Below, piece by piece: positions 26,673 through 34,531 of a stretch of 64,000 nucleotides of DNA (its first letter is position 1; each line of letters begins with the position of its first letter). The stretch comes from Symbiodinium natans. Taxonomy: Eukaryota; Sar; Dinophyceae; Suessiales; Symbiodiniaceae. The notes below the pieces were generated by a model that was given only the letters and a program-made list of their open reading frames with translations, was not told the DNA's origin and made no database searches. A program made the position numbers and the translations under genes. The stretch lies in assembly GCA_905221605.1 (NCBI GenBank), contig CAJNDS010001557.1:1543501-1607500 (forward strand). The letters are read 5' to 3'.

Positions 26673-27317
26673 TTATGTTTCAAATTGTTGCATAAACTCA
26701 TCGGTTGTTATTGGTAAGTTGCCTGGTTTATTATGAACATTAGCAATGTCAGCATAACTATGATTATCAAGTGGGTCTAAAGTTCCCTTATTTAATGTTG
26801 TGCTTCCTCTATCAAACATACTAACAACATCACCAGCCTTTCGTATTCTTAAACTAGTACTTGTGTCTTCTGGTCTCTGACTTGAAACAAAAGGAGAACC
26901 ATAACTCCTACTTCTAAAAATATTACCATAATCATTATTAATTTGTTGTCCTACCGCTGAACCTAAACTATGACTAATAATATCAGTTACACCTGTGAGT
27001 TTCTTACCATCAACCTCTATAGTTCCGTCTTTAATAAATTTATCAACGTCTTTGTATCTCTTCGTGTTTCTTGTTTGATAAAACGGTAATTTTAGATCAT
27101 CATATACATCTCTACCGCTTTTGGTTCCTGCAATGTATAAAATAGAACCATTTTGATAAATGCCTTCTGGGTTTTCGTAAGCAAGTCTTAATCCTTGAGT
27201 ATCAGTTAAAAATGTTTCAGCACCTGCTAATTCTTCCCTAACATCGTCATGTATTTTATTTCTTGCTTTAGGAGGTTCATATAAAATACCTTCATTTCTT
27301 CGCTTATGTTTGTGCAT
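26673..27317 (-). CDS. Lipase (class 3-like alpha/beta hydrolase)
   Basis: A 214-residue protein. The nucleophile elbow is DIISHSLGSAV with S117. An acidic residue follows in AGDVVSMF (D163) and a histidine in DNHSYAD (H186), giving a plausible Ser-Asp-His triad in the order and spacing of class 3 lipases. The N-terminal 110 residues contain LRLAYENPEG and ILYIAGTKSGRD, consistent with the first strands of the fold. There is no signal peptide. Predicted lipases occur in some PLVs. A role in breaching host membranes or modifying virion lipids is inferred from that and from its place among particle genes. Confidence 0.75.
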   Translation of the reverse strand: MHKHKRRNEGILYEPPKARNKIHDDVREELAGAETFLTDTQGLRLAYENPEGIYQNGSILYIAGTKSGRDVYDDLKLPFYQTRNTKRYKDVDKFIKDGTIEVDGKKLTGVTDIISHSLGSAVGQQINNDYGNIFRSRSYGSPFVSSQRPEDTSTSLRIRKAGDVVSMFDRGSTTLNKGTLDPLDNHSYADIANVHNKPGNLPITTDEFMQQFET

Positions 27318-27358
27318 GATACAATAAACTTATAAATTATTTTGTCAGTTAATTAATA

Positions 27359-28195
27359 ATGCTTAAGTTTAAGAAGGTATATATTGATAGCAGTTACAAA
27401 GTGAGTGGCACACCATCAAATTTTACTATTGACTTACCTGAAACAGTTCAGTTAGAAGACAACATGTTATGTCAAATACACGAGGTAAGCATTCCCCACT
27501 CGTGGTATTCAATAAACAGCACAAACAACAATATTTATTGGATGCATCAAGTCATTCCTCCAGGTGTCATAGCAGGTATTACTTATCGTAAAGTAACAAT
27601 CCCGGAAGGTAACTACACAGCGGTTGATTTATCGCAAACAATACAAATTGCAATTAACTTACTGGTTGATACAGTGGACAGACCTAACACATATTCTTTA
27701 AGCTACAACACATCAACTAACAAATTTACAGTCAGCTCTAATTATGCAACTGTTATTTTTGTTCTTCTGACTGATGGGGAAATAGCACCATTAGCAGGTA
27801 GTTTTAGTGACCCTGTTGACGTGAATAATTTAAGTTCAATAAACAGAGTAATCGGTAACACAACACCAGCAACTGATGCGTACACTAATGTGGCACCTTA
27901 CACTACAAACTTTGTTGACCTTGTCCCCTTCAAGAGTTTGTATTTACATTGTAACGAAATTAGCAACTACAACCAATTGACAGTAGCAGGTAACTCATCA
28001 ATAGTAAAGAAAATAAACGTAACAGTTCCCTATCTTGGCGTGATAAATGACAATGAGCTAAGCAGCGTTGATTATATTGATGTAAGCGGGAAGATGCTCC
28101 GTAGATTGAATTTTAGACTCACTAATAATTTGAATCAGGTAGTGAATTTAAACGATGTTGACATCTCCTTCACTTTAACATTTTTCAGGGGATAA
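27359..28195 (+). CDS. Penton / minor capsid protein candidate (single jelly-roll)
   Basis: A 278-residue beta-rich protein with Asn/Thr-rich loops. The N-terminus (KKVYIDSSYKVSGTPSNFTI) and the adjoining QIHEVSIPHSWYSINSTNN resemble minor capsid (penton) proteins of PLVs, where an SxNFTIxL start is common. Length suits a vertex protein. It is divergent from the lipase gene and heads the plus-strand cluster that follows. The fold call is from composition and context, not alignment. Confidence 0.65.
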   Translation: MLKFKKVYIDSSYKVSGTPSNFTIDLPETVQLEDNMLCQIHEVSIPHSWYSINSTNNNIYWMHQVIPPGVIAGITYRKVTIPEGNYTAVDLSQTIQIAINLLVDTVDRPNTYSLSYNTSTNKFTVSSNYATVIFVLLTDGEIAPLAGSFSDPVDVNNLSSINRVIGNTTPATDAYTNVAPYTTNFVDLVPFKSLYLHCNEISNYNQLTVAGNSSIVKKINVTVPYLGVINDNELSSVDYIDVSGKMLRRLNFRLTNNLNQVVNLNDVDISFTLTFFRG

Positions 28196-28232
28196 TAAAT
28201 ATCTAATTAGAAATATATAGACTACATTAATA

Positions 28233-28841
28233 ATGAGTAGTGAGGAAGTTACTGAAGTTAAAACTGAAGAAGCAACCGAACCAGTAGCAAATGAAATTAT
28301 TGAAGAAAGCAAACAAGAACAACCCACTGAACAAATAAAACAAGAAGAGACAATAACAACACCTGTTGAAGAAACTAAAGAAGAGACAGAACCAACAGCA
28401 AAAGCAAAACCTAAAGCACAACCAAAGAAACTAGCCAGAAGCGTTAAAGTTGTGGAACTGGTTGAGTGTGAAGCCTGTAATAAAAAGATGCTACCAAAGA
28501 GTTTAAGAAACACCCACCCACATTATTGTAAGGGACAACCAACAGAAACATTACCAGTAAATAAGCAAAAGGCAAGTTACGGTACAAAGGTAGAGCAAAA
28601 ATTAAGGAAAGAAATAGAGGAAGAGATGAAAGCAAAATATGCTAAAGCAAAAGAGACGGAACAATATTCCGAGCCTATTGAAGTAAGAACTAAAGCAAAG
28701 CCAAGTGTGCCAGTTGTGCCAGTTGAGCCAAAGCAACTAACAGCCAGAGAATTATTAGAAGCATCTTATAAAGAAATAAGAAGAGCAAAAAGAGAGGAAC
28801 ACATGCAAAAAATAAACAGTTTTAAGTCAAAAATGTTTTAA
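28233..28841 (+). CDS. Glu/Lys-rich protein with a zinc finger
   Basis: A 202-residue protein. Residues 1-65 are low-complexity Glu/Thr/Lys/Pro and probably disordered. A Cys/His finger follows (CEACNKKMLPKSLRNTH, then HYC, about 78-98). The C-terminal 100 residues are a charged helix (KEIRRAKREEHMQKINSFKS). Its stop overlaps the next ATG (28841), but the better start of the next gene is 28883. Possibly a DNA-condensing core or scaffold protein. No family is recognised. Confidence 0.65.
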   Translation: MSSEEVTEVKTEEATEPVANEIIEESKQEQPTEQIKQEETITTPVEETKEETEPTAKAKPKAQPKKLARSVKVVELVECEACNKKMLPKSLRNTHPHYCKGQPTETLPVNKQKASYGTKVEQKLRKEIEEEMKAKYAKAKETEQYSEPIEVRTKAKPSVPVVPVEPKQLTARELLEASYKEIRRAKREEHMQKINSFKSKMF

Positions 28842-28882
28842 TGATGTCAATAATATTTAATCTAAATATTATTAATATTATA

Positions 28883-29218
28883 ATGAGTATGTGGAAGAGT
28901 AAACCAGAGATGAGGCGTATGCCCCAAGTAGAACAATATTACGATGTAAGTGATACCTTTGGTGTAGCGTCACGTAGGAAATATTTAGAAGATATGAAAT
29001 TAAGAATTGAAGAAGCAGAAAATAGAGGTAAAAATGTTGCTTTGCGTAATGACTGGGTGCAACATCAGAAGAAGAGTCTTTATCAGGGTCAACTGGATGA
29101 TGTTAACAGACAATTAGAGCGTCCAATGATGCCAGTAAGAACAAAAGAGGAACTTATGAAAAAACAACAAGAATTAAAAAAATATAATAGCAGAAATAAT
29201 ATAATATATATTATATGA
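28883..29218 (+). CDS. Small helical protein
   Basis: The frame opens at 28841, but the first 14 residues are AT-rich upstream sequence, so I prefer ATG 28883 (MSMWKSKPEMRRMPQVEQYY), giving 111 residues. It is highly charged and helical (YLEDMKLRIEEAENRGKNVA) with no motif I know. Its stop overlaps the start of the next gene by four bases (29215-29218), indicating compact packing. Confidence 0.55.
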   Translation: MSMWKSKPEMRRMPQVEQYYDVSDTFGVASRRKYLEDMKLRIEEAENRGKNVALRNDWVQHQKKSLYQGQLDDVNRQLERPMMPVRTKEELMKKQQELKKYNSRNNIIYII

Positions 29219-30219
29219 TTAAAACATTAAAAGCAGAGTTAAGACTTAGGCCAACCTATGATGAAATGGTAGGTATGATTGAAAGCCAAGGTGACGAAAA
29301 CAGACCACCGTTAGATAAAATGATAGATAGGAGAGCAACATTATTTAGAAACAATCAGTTCGGAAGTCAGTTTGATAACATTGACTTTTTAGGATTGAAG
29401 AAGCAGGAAGAGGACAAAGTCAAGAATGATTTACGAAGAGCACAGTTGAATCATCACGGTGTTATGAATGGCGTATCAACTGCTGTAGCAGGAATTCAAA
29501 CAAGTGTAACAACAAGTGGATACGATACACCGGCAGAAGCATATGAAAGTGAAGACGAGGGGTATCCAGACCACATTCGGAATTTAGACGATGCATTGAG
29601 AAGAGTGAAGGATCTAGCAGAACAAAGAAGGCACGTAGAAGATGTTAAGGAAGACTTAGACGATGTTCATCATCAGTCTTTACCAGCAGGTGTTGAAGTT
29701 CATTCAATGGATGTTCCAACAGAAAATGATGATGAGAGCGAAGAAGAAGTAACAGCATTAGAACAAAAGGTAGCGTACACGCACGGTTTTGACCCTGATA
29801 AGGTCTTCAAAGATGATAGCGTTACTTATAGAGGGTTAATGTTCCAGTTGTTTGTTAGAGACTTATTAACAGACGAAATGGTGGATTTATTGAATAAAAT
29901 ACCAACAGACCAGAAAAAGAAGCAATACCTAATATCAATCATAGAAGGTCACAAAGAATTAGACGAATGGAATGCCGAATTTGACAGCGCTAAATTACGT
30001 CGTAAAAAACAACTGTTTAAAAGAGAGCGAAGACGTGTAAAATCCAAGAGGGTAGAACAATCGGCATCATCAAGTGGAACAGGAGAATTAGTTCCTTCGC
30101 AATCAGCATCATCATCAACACCTTTAAGAGACATAGCAGTAGCGGGAGCAAAAGCAGGAGTAGAAACATTAGCAAAGGCAGGAGCAACAGCAATAGCAAA
30201 ATCATTTTTACCAGTATAA
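29215..30219 (+). CDS. Virion-associated-like protein with an Ala-rich C-terminal helix
   Basis: A 334-residue protein. The N-terminus has LRLRPTYDEMVGMIE, shared in similar form with the next gene (LRLRPTYEEIAREA at 30239). The middle is acidic and helical, followed by a very basic patch (LRRKKQLFKRERRRVKSKR, about 263-281), a Ser-rich linker and a C-terminal Ala/Gly-rich amphipathic stretch (AGAKAGVETLAKAGATAI). This layout is reminiscent of small virion proteins that bind DNA or disrupt membranes, but I know no homologue. It overlaps the preceding gene by 4 bp. Confidence 0.6.
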   Translation: MIKTLKAELRLRPTYDEMVGMIESQGDENRPPLDKMIDRRATLFRNNQFGSQFDNIDFLGLKKQEEDKVKNDLRRAQLNHHGVMNGVSTAVAGIQTSVTTSGYDTPAEAYESEDEGYPDHIRNLDDALRRVKDLAEQRRHVEDVKEDLDDVHHQSLPAGVEVHSMDVPTENDDESEEEVTALEQKVAYTHGFDPDKVFKDDSVTYRGLMFQLFVRDLLTDEMVDLLNKIPTDQKKKQYLISIIEGHKELDEWNAEFDSAKLRRKKQLFKRERRRVKSKRVEQSASSSGTGELVPSQSASSSTPLRDIAVAGAKAGVETLAKAGATAIAKSFLPV

Positions 30220-30235
30220 TATATACTAATTATTC

Positions 30236-31037
30236 ATGTTAAGATTGCGCCCCACATACGAAGAAATTGCAAGGGAAGCGAGAACACACAGATTAAGAAT
30301 ACTACCAGAGAAGCAGAAAAGAACACAACAAGGTTTATTATTAGATGATGTTGATTTTGATGACTTTGATTTAGGTAAATACGATAAGAAAACAATATTA
30401 ATGAATGAGAACCCAGATAAAGGAACACAAACAGATAATTTTAATGTTTCATCAAGTGTATCGGAAAGTGAAAGTATGAAAACAATAGAAGAAGAAGTAA
30501 AACAGACTCAAACAGACGAAAGCGTATCAAGTATAAAGTATTGAGAAAGAAAAGGAAACTGAACGAGAACGCGAACAGCCACAGAAAAAATCAGTAATGC
30601 GTAGAGTTTACGATGCCATGTTTGGAGAAGATGAGTTTAAAGAAGAAAGAGAAGAAATGAGAAGCAGAAGGCAACAAATTGAACAAGAAGAGGAAAGTGA
30701 ACCGCCTGTAGAGAAACAACAAACTGAAGAGAGCGATGATAGTTTGCCAATGAATGTTAAAAAATCTTATGAGCCTTCATCATCATCAAGTTCTCGCAGA
30801 AGTTCAAACAGAAGTGCATTATTACCTATTGAAGAGGAAGCCTTAAGTGAACACATTCATTCCTCTCCACCTGTATCAGTGCAAAGTTCAGTTCCAAGTA
30901 ATCGTACGATAGAATATGTTGATGAACCAAGTCCCCCGCAAAGTGTTGTAAGTTCAAGGCGATCCCAGGAAACCATAGAATACATAAGAAGCAGAACCAG
31001 TTCAAGGCGAACAAGTGTTCAGTCTGTAGGCTCATAA
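30236..31037 (+). pseudogene. Paralogue of the 29215 protein, split by an apparent frameshift
   Basis: Frame 1 runs 30236-30544 (102 residues, starting LRLRPTYEEI like the 29215 gene). The second frame is open from 30537 and continues to 31037 (146 residues from the ATG at 30597). The two overlap at an AAA run (30535-30537), and a single-base change there would join them. The product would be about 267 residues, Glu-rich in the middle and Ser/Arg-rich at the end (SSRRSSNRS, then SSRRTSVQSVGS). The Arg/Ser tail suggests nucleic-acid binding. It could be a programmed shift, a mutation or a sequence error. Confidence 0.55.
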
Positions 31038-31041
31038 TGAG

Positions 31042-31091
31042 ATATTCTTTTAAGGGCATTTATTTTAAAATAAAACCACTTAAAAGAATAT
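31042..31091. promoter_or_regulatory. Perfect 13-bp inverted repeat with an embedded CTTAAAAG motif
   Basis: ATATTCTTTTAAG at 31042-31054 and its exact complement CTTAAAAGAATAT at 31079-31091, with a 24-nt loop. It lies between the end of the Ser/Arg-rich frame and the ATG at 31111. The right arm contains a variant of the ACTTAAAG motif. It may act as a terminator for the left gene and a promoter for the right one. Confidence 0.5.
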
Positions 31092-31110
31092 TCATATTAT
31101 TAAATAAATT

Positions 31111-31470
31111 ATGACGAATTACTTGGTAGGTTGTGATGGAAACAAAACCTCAATAAACGACGATTTGTTTAGTATGCTATGGAATTCAATAGATGAGGAG
31201 CAAGGTTTTACGACGGACAGCGATAAATCAGAAAAGCGTGATCGGACTGAGGAAAATTATAGAAACAACAAGAAGAATAGGGAAAGCGGATACTTTAGAG
31301 ATTATTACAAGAAAAATCATAAGATTGTTATGTGTGAGGGTTGTGGTTGTTTAGTAAATAACACAAATCTATCTAAGCACAAGAAAACAAATAAATGTAA
31401 AATGCTTACACAAGCGAATAAAGACAAAGAATTAGAAGATAAACTTATAAAATTATCATTGCATGATTAA
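31111..31470 (+). CDS. Zinc-finger protein upstream of the integrase
   Basis: A 119-residue protein with an acidic, polar N-terminus and a single CxxC...HxxxxxC finger at residues about 75-96 (CEGCGCLVNNTNLSKHKKT, then KC), of the same type as the finger at the end of the 32454 nuclease. It sits 28 bp before the integrase gene in the same direction. Likely DNA-binding; it could assist integration or transcription. Confidence 0.65.
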   Translation: MTNYLVGCDGNKTSINDDLFSMLWNSIDEEQGFTTDSDKSEKRDRTEENYRNNKKNRESGYFRDYYKKNHKIVMCEGCGCLVNNTNLSKHKKTNKCKMLTQANKDKELEDKLIKLSLHD

Positions 31471-31498
31471 TATTAATATTATCTAATTAATATTAATT

Positions 31499-32431
31499 AT
31501 GAGTGTTGATGAGAAGTTGAGCGAGATATATTATGATCTGGAGCGCGGATACGGTTCAGTTCAGAATCTTCACAAAGAAGCTAATAAGGATGGTGTCAGT
31601 GTTAGTTTAAATTATGTTAAGGAATGGGTCAGGAAGCAACCGAATAAGCAAAGAAGGAATTACAAGAATTATAATAGTTATTCTCCTCCTTATGCAAGAG
31701 CAGTCTATTCAGTTGATATAATGGATATGATTTCATTAATGAAAGACACAAACACCTTTAGCGAAAGTTATAAAAGATATGCTTTATTATGCATTGACAA
31801 TTTCAGTAAAAAGATTAGCATCATACCAATGGAAAACAGAGATGGTGAAACAGTATATGATGCTTTTATTCAATGTTTTAAAGAATTAGGTTTCCCTAAT
31901 AGTATCTACTCAGATGATGATGGAGCTTTTAATTACAAGAAACTACAAGATTATTTAAAAGGAGAAGGAATAGAGCATGTCATTAGTTTAACACATGCAA
32001 ATGTAGCGGAACGAGCGATTCGCACTATTAAGAAAATGATTACAGACAGAGTACTAGTTACTAAAGGAGCTTGGACAATATTATTAAAACCTGCACTGGA
32101 TAAATACAACAAAACCATGGTTCATTCAACAACAGGTTTAGTACCGAACGAGGCTCACAAGGATGATAATTTCTTAACTGTAAAAGCAAATTCTGTATTG
32201 AAGGAAAAGTATTTGAGAAAATATCCCAAGGTAGAGGTCGGAGATAAAGTAAAAGTGTTCGTCAAAGGAAAAGGGAACTACACCAGTCGCAAAGAATCAA
32301 GAAATCAGTGGTCTGAACAAAGTAATGAAGTAAAAGAAGTTAGTAGAGATGGTCAGTTGAATAAGTATTACATTATAGAAGGAAAGCCCAAAAGATATAA
32401 TAGACACGAAATATTATTGATAGACACTTAA
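31499..32431 (+). CDS. int: DDE integrase (rve family, Polinton type)
   Basis: A 310-residue integrase. Residues 1-60 form a helical DNA-binding region, and the catalytic core runs about 65-215. The triad candidates are D73 (YSVDIMDM), D140 (YSDDDGAF) and E171 (HANVAERAIRTIK). The C-terminal part (VGDKVKVFVKGKGNY, about 247-261) looks like the SH3-like beta-barrel of retroviral-type integrases; no chromodomain is visible. It would process the element ends and join them to host DNA. The stop overlaps an ACTTAAAG word that precedes the next gene. The frame is intact. Confidence 0.93.
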   Translation: MSVDEKLSEIYYDLERGYGSVQNLHKEANKDGVSVSLNYVKEWVRKQPNKQRRNYKNYNSYSPPYARAVYSVDIMDMISLMKDTNTFSESYKRYALLCIDNFSKKISIIPMENRDGETVYDAFIQCFKELGFPNSIYSDDDGAFNYKKLQDYLKGEGIEHVISLTHANVAERAIRTIKKMITDRVLVTKGAWTILLKPALDKYNKTMVHSTTGLVPNEAHKDDNFLTVKANSVLKEKYLRKYPKVEVGDKVKVFVKGKGNYTSRKESRNQWSEQSNEVKEVSRDGQLNKYYIIEGKPKRYNRHEILLIDT

Positions 32432-32453
32432 AGACATAGTAATTGTATATAAT

Positions 32454-33068
32454 ATGGGAGAAGAAATAGACCGAAAACCGAACATTTACAAGCGTGGTAA
32501 AATATATGCTATAAAGAATAATATCAATGATGATGTTTATATTGGGAGTACAACTCAATTGTTAATCAAAAGATTTAATGACCATAAGAAAAACTTAAAA
32601 GACAATAGTAAGTATAAACGTTGTAGCATTTATAATAAAATGATGGAATTAGGTACAGAACACTTTTACATTCAACTTATTGAAGACTATCCGTGTGAAA
32701 CTAAAGAGGAACTTTTAAGAAGGGAAGGACAGGTTATACAAGAACTAGGAACAGTAAATCGCCAAATTATGGGAAGACCATCTCATGAATATCAATTAAT
32801 GTATAGACAAAACAACAAAGAGTGTATAAAACAGAGACGAAAAACATATTATATGAATAATAAAGAAAAAGTAAATGAGAACTGTAGGATATATAGAGAA
32901 GAAAACAAAGAACAAATCAACCAAAAGAAAGCCGAATATAGAGAAGCAAACAGAGAGAAAATAAAACAAAAGGCTAACGAAAAGATAAGATGCTCCAAAT
33001 GCAATGTATTTGTTAGACGAGGTGGAATGGCGAGGCATATGAAGACTGAAAAATGCAAACAACAATAA
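32454..33068 (+). CDS. GIY-YIG endonuclease with C-terminal zinc finger, copy 2
   Basis: A 204-residue protein. The nuclease core is KIYAIKNN (residues 16-23), then DVYIGSTTQ, with Arg (LLIKRFNDH) and Glu (RREGQVI). A long basic helix follows (REENKEQINQKKAEYREANR) and then a complete CSKC...H.....C finger (about 180-201). It resembles copy 1 at 26130 (shared HFYI.LIE.YPCE block), so the two are paralogues. It lies directly after the integrase, preceded by ACACTTAAAGACAT. It might act in recombination or as a selfish nuclease. Confidence 0.87.
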   Translation: MGEEIDRKPNIYKRGKIYAIKNNINDDVYIGSTTQLLIKRFNDHKKNLKDNSKYKRCSIYNKMMELGTEHFYIQLIEDYPCETKEELLRREGQVIQELGTVNRQIMGRPSHEYQLMYRQNNKECIKQRRKTYYMNNKEKVNENCRIYREENKEQINQKKAEYREANREKIKQKANEKIRCSKCNVFVRRGGMARHMKTEKCKQQ

Positions 33069-33072
33069 GCCT

Positions 33073-33113
33073 TAGAAAAAACTACTTAAAGGGAAAACGA
33101 TTTAATATATTAG
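33073..33113 (+). promoter_or_regulatory. Promoter-like repeat, right-end copy 1
   Basis: TAGAAAAAACTACTTAAAGG then GAAAACGATTTAATATATTAG. It is nearly identical to 33809-33848 and ends just before ATG 33117. It contains the ACTTAAAG core and a TATA-like TTAATATATTA. Confidence 0.7.
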
Positions 33114-33116
33114 AGC

Positions 33117-33740
33117 ATGGAAACATTTAATTTTAATTTTGAGTGTAAGTATTGTATCAGTTACAAGAGTAGAAGAGAGATAATATTAAATGAACTATTT
33201 GATGGTAATATTACTAATAACATCTTGTCTTATACAACTTGTAACTTTTGTCATAAAATGCATGAGTGTGAAAAAGAATATGATGGAACACATGATGACT
33301 ACAGATTCATATTATACCCCAATTATAAAAGGGTAGAACATAGACAAATACATTGTATATTAAATCATTTTGACAATGGGTACAAGAAACTAACAAATTT
33401 AAAAGATAAGAAGAACTATTTGAAAGACATTGTAGATAAATCAAAAACTGAATTAAAACCATTGTTAAAGAAGTTCTTGAATGAGTCAAGAAACATAAAA
33501 ATGATTGATGAATATAGAATGTTTTGGTTGTTGGATTATAACATCTTTTATCTCTATGACAAATGGGACTTTGAAGGTGAGACGTATAAATATAGAAGTC
33601 AATATGAAGAAACGATATGTAGAATTATGGTATCAATTCTTTTCCTTTATTTTCAGAAACAAGTAGGTCTTTACAGAAAATATTTTGATTTAAAAGCTAT
33701 ATATGAATATTTAAACGATATTTTTGAAGAAGAAGATTAA
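33117..33740 (+). CDS. CxxC...CxxC protein, family Z, member 2
   Basis: A 207-residue protein with CKYC at residues 10-13 and CNFC about 30 residues later, separated by ILNELFDGNITNNILSYTT. This is the same pattern as in the genes at 14789 and 33856. The C-terminal 120 residues are helical and aromatic (YRMFWLLDYNIFYLYDKW), possibly a compact helical domain. No known family. The start follows a promoter-like repeat also used by the next gene. Function unknown; probably zinc-binding. Confidence 0.72.
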   Translation: METFNFNFECKYCISYKSRREIILNELFDGNITNNILSYTTCNFCHKMHECEKEYDGTHDDYRFILYPNYKRVEHRQIHCILNHFDNGYKKLTNLKDKKNYLKDIVDKSKTELKPLLKKFLNESRNIKMIDEYRMFWLLDYNIFYLYDKWDFEGETYKYRSQYEETICRIMVSILFLYFQKQVGLYRKYFDLKAIYEYLNDIFEEED

Positions 33741-33747
33741 AAATAAA

Positions 33748-33806
33748 TAAGCAACCATAAAAGTATTCACTAGATAATATTATTGTTGAAAAGTGAGCCC
33801 TAGGAA
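33748..33806 (-). repeat. Internal partial copy of the TIR inner end
   Basis: AATAAGCAACCATAA...ATAATATTATTGTTGAAAA repeats the innermost part of the right TIR (34532-34580), then continues with GTGAGCCCTAG. An inverted match to the latter, TAGGGCTCAC, lies at about 14205 near the left end. It marks a tandem duplication of TIR edge, promoter and family Z gene. Confidence 0.65.
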
Positions 33807-33808
33807 TT

Positions 33809-33848
33809 TAGAAAAACTACTTAAAGGGAAAACGCCTTAATATATTAG
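33809..33848 (+). promoter_or_regulatory. Promoter-like repeat, right-end copy 2
   Basis: Nearly identical to 33073-33113 (TAGAAAAACTACTTAAAGGG, then AAAACGCCTTAATATATTAG). It ends 8 nt before ATG 33856. Confidence 0.7.
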
Positions 33849-33855
33849 GGAAATA

Positions 33856-34522
33856 ATGAGTGATACCGAAAGTGATACCGGAAGTATTGTAACAGTAGGT
33901 TATAACATTGAAAAAGAAATTGAGTATGGTCGTAAATTAATACATGATGATATTAAATATTGTAATAACTGTAAGTTAATACGTTATCAACTTAGAAATA
34001 ATTTCAATGTATTTTCTGATGGTGTTAATGAAAACATATTTTCTTATATTGGTTGTACTAATTGTGTTGATAGAATGAGATATTTAGAGTATGACGTTTC
34101 TGTTCTTATATATGGTTTAGTTGGAAATAATGACTATCCTAAACATAGAGATATAATATTAAACGTGTTGAGAGGGTATAACTAATTTGAGTATTGTAAC
34201 TATTTATTGTAATGCTTATAAGGATGAAGTTCAAATGTATCCAACTGATTTTTATGCTAAATACAGCGAGTTGTATGATAAAAAGGTACATGATAAATTT
34301 GAAGATGTATATAACCACTACTTCAATGAGGATAAGTTGGCAGAGTTGAAAAAATTGTTAGTTGAAACATACAATGTTAAATACTATGATAACCATGATG
34401 ATATTGAACTAAAATATTTCTTACTTAATTATTTAAAAATATTTTCTATGATAATTACATATCTAAATAAACGTCATGTCTTTCATGATTTAATGGAATG
34501 GTTGAAATTTAATATTCTTTGA
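33856..34522 (+). pseudogene. CxxC...CxxC protein, family Z, member 3, apparently frameshifted
   Basis: The first frame (33856-34185, 109 residues) has CNNCK, then NNFNVFSDGVNENIFSYIG and CTNC, the family Z signature. It ends at a TAA at 34183-34185. A second frame, open from 34172 to 34522 (about 115 residues), encodes a helical continuation (LKKLLVETYNVKYYDNHDD). It has no ATG near its start, only a TTG at 34187. A +1 shift near 34172 would give about 220 residues, close to the 207 of the sister protein. So this is one gene with an indel, or two adjacent small genes; I favour the first. Confidence 0.6.
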
Positions 34523-34531
34523 ATAAAACCG

